Below are positions 36,368 through 44,906 of a DNA stretch of 64,000 bases, one piece after another. The notes under the pieces were generated by a model that saw only the letters and a program-made list of their open reading frames with translations, ran no database searches and had not been told where the DNA came from. The position numbers were made by a program, and so were the translations under genes. The DNA is from Mycobacterium syngnathidarum (lineage in GTDB: Bacteria > Actinomycetota > Actinomycetes > Mycobacteriales > Mycobacteriaceae), in assembly GCF_001942625.1 (NCBI RefSeq), contig NZ_MLCL01000079.1:124001-188000 (forward strand). Reading direction: 5' to 3'. The stretch's first letter is position 1; each line of letters starts with the position of its first letter.

Positions 36368-36799
36368 CGTAGACAGCCCGCCGGCCCGCCCACTCGGGTG
36401 GCATCTGCTGGCTTGCTGACTGTTATGCCGCGGCTCGCACCGTCGTCCTCGTCGACAGTGACCGGCGGTGACTGCGCCGGCCGGCGCCAGTTGGCTGCGG
36501 GACCTGCAGGGCAGTCACGAGGTGGCCTTCGGGGGTGGCCGCCGTGCGGTGTTCCGTCGCCGCCGCGCTGTGCATCAGCATCCGAAAAAGCCCAGGTAAA
36601 CTAGCCGCAACGACTCAATCGACCAGGTCGGCTTTGCCGTAACCACTTCGTAGCCCCTACCATCCGATGCGGCGCCGCGGGGAACGCCGCGCCGGTGATG
36701 CTCGCGGTTCGCTCGCCACAGTCGCGCGGACGACCGCGTAACGCGGCACCGGCAGCCGACGAATACAGGCTAGGCATGAGCGGGAGGAATAACCCACCA
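36368..36799. other. 432-bp gap with no recognised gene
   Basis: The stretch between the divergent carbonic-anhydrase-like and fasciclin genes holds only short frames without good codon use. It contains GC-rich local dyads (for example CGCCGGCCGGCG near 36477) and a possible GGGAGGAAT ribosome site at 36781. Presumably promoters of both genes; no known riboswitch was recognised. Confidence 0.5.
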
Positions 36800-37507
36800 A
36801 TGAAGACTCGCACCAAGACACTGGGCGTTGCTGCGGCCGTCGCCGCCATCACTGCGTCGCTGCCCCTGGCGGTCACCGCCTCGGCCGACCCGGCGCCGAC
36901 GACCACCGCCCCGGTGGTGGAGATCCCCGATCCGCAGGGCTCGGGCTGCGACAACTTCAAGAAGGCCATGCCGGATTGGAAGAACCTCGCCGAGCTGCCG
37001 GCGGGCAAGGTGCTGGCCAGCATCCCCGACATCAGCACGTTCAACGCCGCACTGTCGGGCGGGATGAACCCGGACGTCAACGTCGTGCCGGTGCTCGACA
37101 ACGGCCCGTACGTCATCTTCGCGCCCACCAATGACGCGTTCGCCGCCATGGAGCCCGGCCAGCTCGACGCGCTCAAGGGTGATCCGGCCGCGCTCACCAG
37201 CTTCGACTACTACCACGCGTTCCTGGGCCTGCTCGGCCCCGATGACGTCAAGGGCCAGCGGCCCACCCAGCAGGGCGCCGAGGTCAAGGTGACCGGCAAG
37301 GGTGGCGACATCAAGGTCAACGACACCGCCAAGCTGGTATGCGGCCCCATCCAGGCGCAGAACGCCCGCATCTACCTGATCGACACCGTGCTCGATCCCA
37401 ACAACCCGCCCGAGGCGCTGGTGCCGACGATCACCGGCACCAACAGCACGACCACCACCAAGGCCCCGGAGCCGGAGACCCCGGCCGCCGACGCGCCGAT
37501 CGGCTGA
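36800..37507 (+). CDS. Exported fasciclin-domain protein
   Basis: A 235-residue protein with a signal peptide (TLGVAAAVAAITASLPLAVTASA, cleavage near residue 30). The FAS1 domain shows VLDNGPYVIFAPTNDAFAAM (the H1-type box) and NARIYLIDTVLDPN (H2-type). The C-terminal tail is Thr/Pro-rich. It resembles mycobacterial MPT70/MPT83-like secreted FAS1 proteins but is more divergent, with an N-terminal extension including GSGCDNF. Likely surface or secreted. ATG 36800; ATG 36776 would add eight residues. Confidence 0.82.
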   Translation: MKTRTKTLGVAAAVAAITASLPLAVTASADPAPTTTAPVVEIPDPQGSGCDNFKKAMPDWKNLAELPAGKVLASIPDISTFNAALSGGMNPDVNVVPVLDNGPYVIFAPTNDAFAAMEPGQLDALKGDPAALTSFDYYHAFLGLLGPDDVKGQRPTQQGAEVKVTGKGGDIKVNDTAKLVCGPIQAQNARIYLIDTVLDPNNPPEALVPTITGTNSTTTTKAPEPETPAADAPIG

Positions 37508-37562
37508 CTTTCTCCCGCTTCTCTGCGCCGGCAGTCCCCCCGCAAGCGAGTGGGGCCGCCAG

Positions 37563-37612
37563 CAGACGCGAATGTCCCCGACACGCCGAAGTGTCGGGGA
37601 CATTCGCGTCTG
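37563..37612. terminator. Perfect 22-bp hairpin between convergent genes
   Basis: CAGACGCGAATGTCCCCGAC.. pairs exactly over 22 bp around a GCCGAA loop. It lies between the fasciclin stop (37507) and the convergent fadE stop (37623), a position fit for a bidirectional terminator. There is no T-tract. A diverged relative occurs at 43510-43558. Confidence 0.8.
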
Positions 37613-37622
37613 GTCGGCGTGA

Positions 37623-38765
37623 TTACACGCCGAGCTCGCGGCCGATGATCTCCTTCATGATCTCGGTGGTGCCACCGAAGATCGTCTGGATCCGTCCGTC
37701 CACGTAGGCACGTGCAACGCGGTACTCCATCATGTAGCCGTAGCCGCCGTGCAGCTGCACGCACTGGTCGACGACCTTCTTGGCGACCTCGGTGGCCCAC
37801 CACTTGGCCTTCGCCGCCTCGACCGCGGTCAGCTCACCGTCGACCACACCCTGCAGGCAGCGGTCGAGGTAGTTCTCGGTGACCTCCAGCTCGGTCTCCA
37901 TCTCGGCGAGCAGGAACCGGTTGTGCTGGAAGCTGCCGATCGGCTGACCAAATGCCTTGCGGTCCTTGGCGTATTGCAGCGTCTCCTGGAAGACCGCGCG
38001 TGCACCGTAGATCGCCGAGATCGCGATCCCGAGCCGCTCCGAAGGCAGGTTGGTCATCAGGTGGTAGAAACCACGACCTTCCTTGCCCAGCAGGTTGGCA
38101 TTGGGCACCCGCACGTTCTCGAAGTTCAGCTCCGAGGTGTCCTGGCTGTGCAGGCCCATCTTGTCGAGCTTGCGGCCACGGGTGAAGCCCTCCATGCCCC
38201 GCTCGACCACGAACAGCGTGAAGCCCTTGTGGCCGGCATCGGGGTCGGTGCGAGCGACCACGACGCACAGGTCGCAGTTGATGCCCGAGGAGATGAAGGT
38301 CTTGGAGCCGTTGATGATCCAGTCGTCACCGTCGCGCACCGCGGATGTCCGGATGCCTGCCAGGTCACTGCCCGCACCCGGCTCGGTCATCGCGATGGCG
38401 ATGATCAGTTCGCCGTTGGCGATGCCGGGCATCCAGCGCTGCTTCTGCTCGTCGTTGGCCAGCTCCTTGAAGTACGGGCCGACGACGTCGTTGTGCAGGC
38501 TCAGCGCCGGGCCGTGCACACCGGCCTTGGCGATCTCCTCGTCGATGATGGCGTTGAAGCGGAAGTCATCCGTACCGCCGCCGCCGAATTCCTCCGGCAT
38601 GTTGAACCCGATGAGGCCGTACTTGCCGGCGGCCGTGTACGCCGACCGGTCGACGATGCGCTCGGTCTCCCACTTCTCGGCATTGGGCACGAGCTCACGC
38701 TCGATGTACTCCTTGACCGTCTCACGGAAAGCTTCGTGCTCCGCGGTGTAGATCTGTCGCTTCAT
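37623..38765 (-). CDS. Acyl-CoA dehydrogenase
   Basis: A 380-residue FadE-type flavoprotein. IAIAMTEPGAGSDLAGIRTSA (substrate/FAD signature 1), WIINGSKTFISSGINCDL and the C-terminal CVQLHGGYGYMMEYRVARAYVDGR with QTIFGGTTEIMKEIIGREL match class I long-chain enzymes; the catalytic base is probably the Glu in GGTTEI-flanking or helix G position, which cannot be fixed by eye. AGGAGAAGG precedes ATG 38765. Last gene of the thiolase-crotonase-FadE operon. Confidence 0.9.
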   Translation of the reverse strand: MKRQIYTAEHEAFRETVKEYIERELVPNAEKWETERIVDRSAYTAAGKYGLIGFNMPEEFGGGGTDDFRFNAIIDEEIAKAGVHGPALSLHNDVVGPYFKELANDEQKQRWMPGIANGELIIAIAMTEPGAGSDLAGIRTSAVRDGDDWIINGSKTFISSGINCDLCVVVARTDPDAGHKGFTLFVVERGMEGFTRGRKLDKMGLHSQDTSELNFENVRVPNANLLGKEGRGFYHLMTNLPSERLGIAISAIYGARAVFQETLQYAKDRKAFGQPIGSFQHNRFLLAEMETELEVTENYLDRCLQGVVDGELTAVEAAKAKWWATEVAKKVVDQCVQLHGGYGYMMEYRVARAYVDGRIQTIFGGTTEIMKEIIGRELGV

Positions 38766-38775
38766 ATGCCTTCTC

Positions 38776-39573
38776 CTACTTGGCCTTCCATACCGGCTCA
38801 CGCTTCTGGGCGAAGGCCAGCGGCCCTTCCTTGGCGTCCTCGGTCTGCAGCAGAGTGCTGAACTCGCGGTTGGTGCGCTTCCAGCCGTCCTTGTCACCGG
38901 TGACGACGCCCTCGTCGACGCCGTAGGCGACGCGCTTGGAGGCCTGCACGGCCAGCGGCGCGTTGCCGGTGATCCGCTCGGCCAGCTTGAGCGCGGCGTC
39001 GACAACGGTGCCGTCGGGCACGACCTGGTTGATCAGTCCCCAGCGCAACGCATCGGCGGACGTCATCGGCTCACCGGTGAACAGCAGCTCGTTGGCCACC
39101 TTGCGGGGCAGCTGCTCGGCGATGCGGAACACGCCACCGGCACCGGCGATCAAGCCCCGCTTCACCTCGGGCAGACCGAATTTCGCGTTCTCTTCGGCCA
39201 CGATCAGGTCGCTGGCCAGCGCCAGCTCGGTGCCGCCGCCCAGGGCGGTGCCGTTGACGGCGGCGATCGTCGGCTTGTCGATGAAATGGCTGACATAGCC
39301 GGCGAATCCGTATTCCGGGTGCTCGGGGTGAAAGAGGTTCTCGCCCCGCGAGATCGCCTTGAGGTCGGCGCCGGCGCAGAACGACTTGTCGCCGGACCCG
39401 GTGAGCACGACGGCCCGGATCTCGGGATCGTTCTGGGCCTGCTCCAGGGCGTCGCCGACGGCGATGCTGACCGAGGCATTGATCGCATTGCGCGCCTCGG
39501 GCCGGTTGATCGTGATCAGCAGGACATTGCCGCGCTTTTCGGCAATCGCGCCGAGGGCGCCTTCGTCGGTCAC
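38776..39573 (-). CDS. Enoyl-CoA hydratase (crotonase family)
   Basis: A 265-residue crotonase. Oxyanion-hole segments DKSFCAGADLKAI and AVNGTALGGGTELALASDLIV, with the Glu of GGTELAL at the first catalytic position and GLPEVKRGLIAGAGG at the second, support true hydratase activity. GTG 39573 overlaps the thiolase stop (GTGA), with GGAG inside the thiolase end as ribosome site. Middle gene of a beta-oxidation operon. Confidence 0.88.
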   Translation of the reverse strand: MTDEGALGAIAEKRGNVLLITINRPEARNAINASVSIAVGDALEQAQNDPEIRAVVLTGSGDKSFCAGADLKAISRGENLFHPEHPEYGFAGYVSHFIDKPTIAAVNGTALGGGTELALASDLIVAEENAKFGLPEVKRGLIAGAGGVFRIAEQLPRKVANELLFTGEPMTSADALRWGLINQVVPDGTVVDAALKLAERITGNAPLAVQASKRVAYGVDEGVVTGDKDGWKRTNREFSTLLQTEDAKEGPLAFAQKREPVWKAK

Positions 39574-40718
39574 AGGAGCTCCAGGATGGTCGCGTTGGCC
39601 TGGCCGCCACCCTCACACATGGTCTGCAGCCCGTACTGAATGTTGTTGTCCCGCATGTGGTACAGCAGGGTGGTCAGGATGCGGGCACCGGAGCCGCCGA
39701 GCGGGTGGCCCAGGGCGATCGCGCCGCCGTTGGGGTTGAGGCGGCTCTCGTCGGCACCGATGTCCTTGAGCCAGGCCATCGGCACCGGGGCGAAGGCCTC
39801 GTTGACCTCGAATACGCCGATCTGGTCGACACTCAGGCCGGATTTGGCCAGCGCCTTCTGGGTGGCCGGGATCGGCGCGGTCAGCATGATGACGGGGTCG
39901 GCACCGGCGAGCACCGCGGTGTGCACCTTGGCAAGCGGCTTGAGCCCCAGGTCTTTTGCCTTCTCGGCAGACATGATCAGCAGTGCGGCCGACCCGTCGG
40001 AGATCTGGCTGGAGTTACCGGCGTGGATCACACCGTCTTCCTTGAAGGCCGGCTTGATGGCGGCCATGGACTCGACGGTGCCGCCACGGCGGATGCCGCC
40101 GTCTTCCAGCACGATGTTGCCGTCTTGGTCTTTGATTCCGACGATCTGATCCTTGAACGCACCGGAATCCTGTGCAGCCGCGGCCTTCTCGTGCGACCGC
40201 AGGGAGAACTCGTCGAGCTGGGTCCGCGAGAGACCCCACTGCTCGGCGATCATCTCGGCACCGACACCCTGGTTGGGGTTCTGGCCGTTGTACCGCTCGC
40301 GGAAGGCCTCCGGGTACGGGTGCCCGCCGTTGGCCAGCGAGGAGCCCATCGGGGTGCGCGACATCGACTCGACACCACCGGCGACGACGACGTCGTAGTG
40401 CCCGGCGACCACACCGGCGACGGCGAAGTGCAGAGACTGCTGACTGGACCCGCACTGACGATCGACGGTGACACCGGGAACGGTCTCGGGCCAGCCCGCG
40501 GTCAGCACCGCGGTGCGCGCGATGTCGAGTGCCTGCTCACCTGCCTGCATGACGCAGCCCCAGATGACGTCGTCGACGAGGGCGGGGTCGATCCCGGCGC
40601 GCTGCACGAGGCCGTTGAGCACCTGGGCCGACAGCTCCGACGGGTGCACACCTGAGAGGGCGCCGTTGCGCTTCCCGACAGGTGACCGGACGGCCTCGAC
40701 GATGACGGCTTCAGCCAT
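39570..40718 (-). CDS. Acetyl-CoA acetyltransferase (thiolase)
   Basis: A 382-residue thiolase. Nucleophilic Cys in VDRQCGSSQQSLHFA (about residue 89), His in GGAIALGHPLGGSGAR and second Cys in QTMCEGGGQANATI are all present. It cleaves 3-ketoacyl-CoA in the operon it shares with crotonase and FadE. ATG 40718 has AAAGGAG five bases upstream. The divergent FadR-type gene and the inverted repeats between them indicate local regulation. Confidence 0.92.
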   Translation of the reverse strand: MAEAVIVEAVRSPVGKRNGALSGVHPSELSAQVLNGLVQRAGIDPALVDDVIWGCVMQAGEQALDIARTAVLTAGWPETVPGVTVDRQCGSSQQSLHFAVAGVVAGHYDVVVAGGVESMSRTPMGSSLANGGHPYPEAFRERYNGQNPNQGVGAEMIAEQWGLSRTQLDEFSLRSHEKAAAAQDSGAFKDQIVGIKDQDGNIVLEDGGIRRGGTVESMAAIKPAFKEDGVIHAGNSSQISDGSAALLIMSAEKAKDLGLKPLAKVHTAVLAGADPVIMLTAPIPATQKALAKSGLSVDQIGVFEVNEAFAPVPMAWLKDIGADESRLNPNGGAIALGHPLGGSGARILTTLLYHMRDNNIQYGLQTMCEGGGQANATILELL

Positions 40719-40789
40719 GACTTCTCCTTTGAAGGGTGGGTGACGCGACCCCAATGGAGCTCAACGGGGCGCTCGAGGTGAAAATAACT

Positions 40790-40816
40790 CAGTAGGTTTA
40801 CTAGGTCAACCTACTG
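40790..40816. promoter_or_regulatory. Candidate GntR operator upstream of the thiolase operon
   Basis: CAGTAGGTT (40790-40798) and AACCTACTG (40808-40816) are exact complements across a 9-bp spacer; inside, AGTA-GGTT-TACT forms a second overlapping dyad and GGTTGGTAG follows. The cluster lies 72 bp before the thiolase start. Confidence 0.55.
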
Positions 40817-40866
40817 GTTGGTAGATGCCGATGTTCCGTTTCGGCGAGGAACAGATGGTTTACTGA

Positions 40867-40897
40867 GTTGTATAGCTGGCCATCCGGCCAGTACAAC
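40867..40897. promoter_or_regulatory. Second interrupted palindrome close to the GntR start
   Basis: GTTGTA-TAG-CTGGCC-ATCC-GGCCAG-TACAAC: outer and inner arms are complementary, with a 3-nt bulge on the left. It ends 23 bp before the GTG of the regulator and may be an autoregulatory site. Confidence 0.4.
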
Positions 40898-40920
40898 GTT
40901 GTCCTAACTGGGAGTGTCTG

Positions 40921-41712
40921 GTGGCTCGAACCACACCACTGGCGCCGATGATCGGCCCTGACGCGATAGCACCGCAGGCACCGGTCCGTTCCCCGAAGAC
41001 GTCCGAGCTGGTCGCGGGCACGTTGCGGCGCATGGTCGTCGACGGCCAGCTCAAAGAGGGCGACTTCCTGCCCAACGAAGCCGAGCTCATGGAGCATTTC
41101 GGGGTCAGCAGGCCGACACTGCGCGAGGCCGTCCGGGTACTGGAATCCGAGCGGCTGGTCGAGGTGCGACGCGGCTCCCGTACCGGCGCCCGCGTCCGGG
41201 TGCCCGGCCCTGAAATCGTCGCCCGGCCGGCCGGCCTGCTGCTGGAACTGTCGGGCGCCGATATCGCCGATCTCTTGGTCGGCCGTGCCGCGATCGAGCC
41301 AATGGCGGCACGCCTACTGGCCGAGAAAGGCGACGAGGCGGCGTTCGCCGAATTGGAACGCATGCTCGACGAGCACATCCCGACCGACCACCAGTCGGAC
41401 CGGCTGGCCGAAACCACCGGCGATTTCCACCGCCGAGTGGTCGAGCTGTCCGGCAACGCCACCTTGGGCATCATCGCCGGCATGCTGCACGAGATCACGG
41501 TGCGCCACCACGCCTTCCTGTTCAAAGAGCGGCGCCCGGTGTCCAAGACCGACTTCGACAAGCTGATGCGGTCCTACCGCAAGCTGATCACGATCATCCG
41601 CTCCGGCGACGGCGACGCCGCCGAAGCGCACTGGCGCAAACATCTGGACACCGCACGGGTCCTGATGCTGCAGGACATCGAGAGCGTCAAGGTCCGCGAC
41701 GTCATGCGCTAG
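40921..41712 (+). CDS. FadR-subfamily GntR regulator
   Basis: A 263-residue regulator. Winged helix at about 25-85: LVAGTLRRMVVDGQLKEGDF, PNEAELMEHFGVSRPTLREA, VRVLESERLVEVRRGSRTG. The C-terminal all-helical FCD domain has candidate metal ligands in TTGDFHRRVVEL and VRHHAFL. GTG 40921 follows GGAG at 6 bp. Divergent from the thiolase operon, which it probably represses with an acyl-CoA or related effector. Confidence 0.87.
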   Translation: MARTTPLAPMIGPDAIAPQAPVRSPKTSELVAGTLRRMVVDGQLKEGDFLPNEAELMEHFGVSRPTLREAVRVLESERLVEVRRGSRTGARVRVPGPEIVARPAGLLLELSGADIADLLVGRAAIEPMAARLLAEKGDEAAFAELERMLDEHIPTDHQSDRLAETTGDFHRRVVELSGNATLGIIAGMLHEITVRHHAFLFKERRPVSKTDFDKLMRSYRKLITIIRSGDGDAAEAHWRKHLDTARVLMLQDIESVKVRDVMR

Positions 41713-41733
41713 TCGGACCACCTGCGCGTCGGC

Positions 41734-43467
41734 TCAGGTGGTGGCGGCATCTCGCTGGACATGGACCGGCAGTTCGTCGTCCCAGGGCTGGCGCGTCACC
41801 ATGTCGGCAACATTGACGTATCCCCGCTCGAACTCGCCGGTCGCCGCGTCGACGAGCCGGTACTGCTGGGTCTGACGCTGGATCGGCTGAGCGTCGAGCA
41901 TGACGATCCGCACCTCCCCCGGCTCGAAGTGGCATCGCTTCTGCAGGGCGGCCACGAGCTGCTCGTTGCTCATGTGCCCGTCGCCGAAGTTCCAGCCGAT
42001 CGCCGTGGACACGATGCGCTCCCCGTCGGTCAGCACATAGTCGTCCTCGTTCTGGCCCGCCATCGCCCGGTGCGCCAGGGTGAACAACGCCCGGCCGTGA
42101 GAGTTGAAGCCGCGGAACGCGTATCCCATGTACAGGTACATCTGGGCAACCTCGGGGCTGCCGTAGTACCGCTCCATCTGGGCGGCCGGCATGCTGGCGA
42201 TCGCGACGATGCCCTTCTCGATCTTTTCCGCCGCCGACGGTTTGACGCACCACAGCGAGGTGTCCCAGTTCCCGGCGTAGTAGCGCATGCCGGGCAGGAA
42301 CGAGATCTTGCGCGGGAACAGGTTTCCCAGCACCACGGTGCCCGCGACCACCGCGAACAACACGATCGGCCAAGGGCTGGTGAGATCGGTCAGACCGATC
42401 CCGGCCTGCCCGACGAACAGCGCCGCCACGGAGAACATCATGAAGACGTTCCACTCCAGCGGCACGCCCATCGGGATGGAGCTCAGGATGCCGAAGTGGA
42501 ATACCAGCATGACAAATGCGGCAATCGCCGTCGGCCAACCGCCATGTGAGAAGAACAGCACCAGCGGCACCAAACCCTCGATGGCCGTGGAGAAATGCGC
42601 CACGAAGCGTGACGGACGACCAGGGCGGAGGTCATCGGGGAAATGCTCGAAGAACTTTCGTTTGATCCAGCGTGGCCGGAACACCGGGTTGTTGCTCATC
42701 ATCGTCGAGATGACGAACGGGAAGTGTTTGGTGAGTTTCGAGGCCGCCGCACCGATCCAGATCGTCAGGCAGATCAGCTTGGCCGCGATGATGATGTCGG
42801 CGCCGCTGAACAGGAAGCAGACCGCCAACGAGCCGTACACCTCGCCGCGCGCGGCCAGGAAGATCACCTTGTCGCGCAGGCCCGCGACGGCGAGCAGACC
42901 GACGATCGCGGCAGTCTGCCACACCGGCAGTACACCGATTTCGCTGCCGAGCGCCGGGATGGGGCCGGTGCCCTGCGAGGCCAGTGCCACCACCAGCATC
43001 ACCAACAGCGCTCCGTAGAGCGCGACGTCGACGAGCGAGCGGTTGTCCCCCCTCGTCAGCGGCACCCGGTTCGGCCAGGGTGGCAGCCGAATGGTCTTGG
43101 GCCGCAACCAGTACAGGATCGAGCCCATCGGCGGGAAGAACCGGTTGTTGAGGGGGCCGAAGCCGCAGCCGAGGCCGATGACCTCGAACAGCATCGTGTA
43201 GAACACGACCTTCTGATAGACGATCGGCTCTGCGTACCAGGAGGCGACGTTGGTAAATCCGTCGACACCTGCAGTGGTCAGCGCGATCAGCCACGCGCCC
43301 AGGACGTAGGCCAGGATCTTGACGACGTAGAACAAGTGCAGCGCAACCGGGGTACCGAACCCCACCTCCGCCCAGTGCCGGGCCATCGGCTGGATCTTCT
43401 CGGCGCGGGTGCCCTTGCTCCACTGCTCGAAGTCGATCTCCGGAGATTCCTGTTTGAGAAAGCCCAT
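41734..43467 (-). CDS. DUF3556 transmembrane protein behind a KstR-type operator
   Basis: A 577-residue protein with roughly nine to eleven membrane helices (VALHLFYVVKILAYVLGAWLIALTT-type segments) followed by a C-terminal soluble part from about residue 440 (MYLYMGYAFRGFNSHGRALF, GWNFGDGHMSNEQLVAALQ). It matches the mycobacterial DUF3556 family, whose function is not known. A perfect KstR-like palindrome ends 9 bp before its ATG (43467), so control by sterols is likely. It could help in uptake or handling of sterol-derived lipids; that is inference. Confidence 0.8.
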   Translation of the reverse strand: MGFLKQESPEIDFEQWSKGTRAEKIQPMARHWAEVGFGTPVALHLFYVVKILAYVLGAWLIALTTAGVDGFTNVASWYAEPIVYQKVVFYTMLFEVIGLGCGFGPLNNRFFPPMGSILYWLRPKTIRLPPWPNRVPLTRGDNRSLVDVALYGALLVMLVVALASQGTGPIPALGSEIGVLPVWQTAAIVGLLAVAGLRDKVIFLAARGEVYGSLAVCFLFSGADIIIAAKLICLTIWIGAAASKLTKHFPFVISTMMSNNPVFRPRWIKRKFFEHFPDDLRPGRPSRFVAHFSTAIEGLVPLVLFFSHGGWPTAIAAFVMLVFHFGILSSIPMGVPLEWNVFMMFSVAALFVGQAGIGLTDLTSPWPIVLFAVVAGTVVLGNLFPRKISFLPGMRYYAGNWDTSLWCVKPSAAEKIEKGIVAIASMPAAQMERYYGSPEVAQMYLYMGYAFRGFNSHGRALFTLAHRAMAGQNEDDYVLTDGERIVSTAIGWNFGDGHMSNEQLVAALQKRCHFEPGEVRIVMLDAQPIQRQTQQYRLVDAATGEFERGYVNVADMVTRQPWDDELPVHVQRDAATT

Positions 43468-43475
43468 GCCCGACA

Positions 43476-43495
43476 GACTAGAACGTGTTCTAGTC
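43476..43495. promoter_or_regulatory. Perfect KstR-type operator
   Basis: GACTAGAAC-GT-GTTCTAGTC has 9-bp perfect arms and fits the KstR consensus TnnAACnnGTTnnA (TAGAACGTGTTCTA). It lies 9-28 bp upstream of the DUF3556 start, where binding would block expression until cholesterol-derived CoA ligand appears. Confidence 0.85.
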
Positions 43496-43509
43496 GGACC
43501 TCACACGAA

Positions 43510-43558
43510 CAGACGCATATGTACCCGACACGCCGGGGCAACGGGACATATGCGTCTG
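43510..43558. terminator. Long hairpin related to the 37563-37612 element
   Basis: CAGACGCATATGT-A-CCCG pairs with CGGG-ACATATGCGTCTG around GACACGCCGGGGCAA. It lies 13 bp after the stop of the minus-strand DoxX gene and before the DUF3556 operator. It shares CAGACGC..ATGT.CCCGACACGCCG with the other element. Confidence 0.7.
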
Positions 43559-43570
43559 CTCGCGGGGAGA

Positions 43571-44095
43571 CTAGCCCGTCTTCGCCGGCGGGCGGTAGAA
43601 GATCGCCAACTGGCCGATGCCACCTGCCAGGCCCAGTCCCACCGCGATCGCCAGCCCGTACCAGCCGTGCAGCAGATCGTAGAAACCGCAGTTGGAGAAC
43701 AGCAGGTGGTCAAGGCTGTAGCGTCCGGCCCCCAGGCCGGCGATCGCGACCGCGGCCGCGGCCAGGATGAGGTTGTACTCCCAACCTTCCTTGACGATGA
43801 AGAAGCCGTTGGCCCGGTGCACAGTCCAGGCCGCCACCAGCATCAGCGCCACGAAGCCGGCGGCGGGCACCGGGGTGAGCAAGCCCAGGGCCAGGCCGAG
43901 ACCGGCGGCGATCTCGGTGCTGGCCGCGACCCGGGCGTGGAACAGGCCCGGCTTCATGCCGATGCTGTCGAACCACCCCGCAGTGCCGGGGATCCGTCCC
44001 CCACCGAAGAACTTGTTGTAGCCGTGAGCGGCCATGGTCAGGCCGAGCACCACGCGAAGGAGCAGGATCGCAGTGTCGTAAGCAGAGGAAGCCAT
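43571..44095 (-). CDS. DoxX-family membrane protein
   Basis: A 174-residue four-helix protein: ILLLRVVLGLTMAAHGYNKFFGGG, GLFHARVAASTEIAAGLGLALGLLTP, NLILAAAAVAIAGLGAG. The AHGYNKFFGGG turn is typical of DoxX. Role unknown, often linked to redox stress. ATG 44095 is the most plausible start but lacks a good ribosome site. It ends just before the hairpin at 43510-43558. Confidence 0.82.
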   Translation of the reverse strand: MASSAYDTAILLLRVVLGLTMAAHGYNKFFGGGRIPGTAGWFDSIGMKPGLFHARVAASTEIAAGLGLALGLLTPVPAAGFVALMLVAAWTVHRANGFFIVKEGWEYNLILAAAAVAIAGLGAGRYSLDHLLFSNCGFYDLLHGWYGLAIAVGLGLAGGIGQLAIFYRPPAKTG

Positions 44096-44117
44096 GTAAC
44101 AGAATGTAGGACATCTG

Positions 44118-44882
44118 TTAAGCCGCCGCCCAGCCCCCATCCACACTGAGGATCGCCCCGTGGATGTTTCCGGCGTCTTCACCGGCCAGGAACACCACCG
44201 CCGCGGCGACCTCCTCCGGGGTGCTCATCCGCCGGGACGGGATCCGGGCCAGCACTGGTCCGACTTCGTCGGCCACGTCGGCGGCTCGTTCCGTGGCGAT
44301 CGGCCCGGGAGCCACTGCGTTCACCCGCACCCCGCGTGGGCCGTACTCGACCGCCCACGACTTTGTCAGCGAGTGCACGGCCGCCTTGGTCGACGAGTAC
44401 AGCGCGGAGCGGTCTCCGCCGATCAGCCCGGTGATCGAACCGACGTTGACCACCGCGCCGTGCCCACGCTCAGCCATCGCGGGCACAAGAGCTCCCGTCA
44501 ACAGGAACGGGGCGATGACGTTTGTCTGATACGACTCCAGCAGCGCCTGCTCGGAAACCTCGCCGGTGGGTTGCGGCATCCCCCACACTCCCGCGTTGTT
44601 GACCAGGATGTCGATCCGTCCACCGGCGGCTGTCGTGGCTTCTCGCGCCAGGCGCTGTACTTCGTCGCCTCCGGCGCCGAGGTCGGCGGCGACGAACTCG
44701 GCTCTGCCACCGGCGGTGCGGATTTCGGCGACGACGACATCACCGCGTTCCTTGTTGCGACCACTGACGATGACGAAGGCGCCCTGGGCCGCCAGCGCCT
44801 TGGCGATGGCGACACCGAGACCGCCGGTCGATCCCGTGACAAGTGCGGTGCGGCCCTGCAGCCGCGTAAAATTTGGACTCAT
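44118..44882 (-). CDS. Short-chain dehydrogenase under TetR control
   Basis: A 254-residue classical SDR: ALVTGSTGGLGVAIAKALAA (TGxxxGxG), VNNAGVW, NVGSITGLIGG, YSSTKAA (YxxxK) and APGPIATERA. An NAD(P)-dependent oxidoreductase of unknown substrate. ATG 44882 lies inside a perfect 16-bp palindrome that is one of two operators for the divergent TetR gene, 24 bp away. It is 22 bp upstream of DoxX on the same strand. Confidence 0.87.
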   Translation of the reverse strand: MSPNFTRLQGRTALVTGSTGGLGVAIAKALAAQGAFVIVSGRNKERGDVVVAEIRTAGGRAEFVAADLGAGGDEVQRLAREATTAAGGRIDILVNNAGVWGMPQPTGEVSEQALLESYQTNVIAPFLLTGALVPAMAERGHGAVVNVGSITGLIGGDRSALYSSTKAAVHSLTKSWAVEYGPRGVRVNAVAPGPIATERAADVADEVGPVLARIPSRRMSTPEEVAAAVVFLAGEDAGNIHGAILSVDGGWAAA

Positions 44883-44889
44883 GAGTCCA
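44874..44889. promoter_or_regulatory. Operator 1 (TGGACTCATGAGTCCA) over the SDR start codon
   Basis: A perfect 16-bp palindrome of form TGGAC-N6-GTCCA whose central ATG/CAT is the SDR initiation codon. Confidence 0.7.
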
Positions 44890-44906
44890 GGTATAGGCCG
44901 CTGAAA

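Noticed and set aside
40921..41712. KstR or KstR2 site in the thiolase/FadR gap
   Set aside because: No TnnAACnnGTTnnA or AnCAAGnnCTTGnT match was found there; the dyads differ in sequence.
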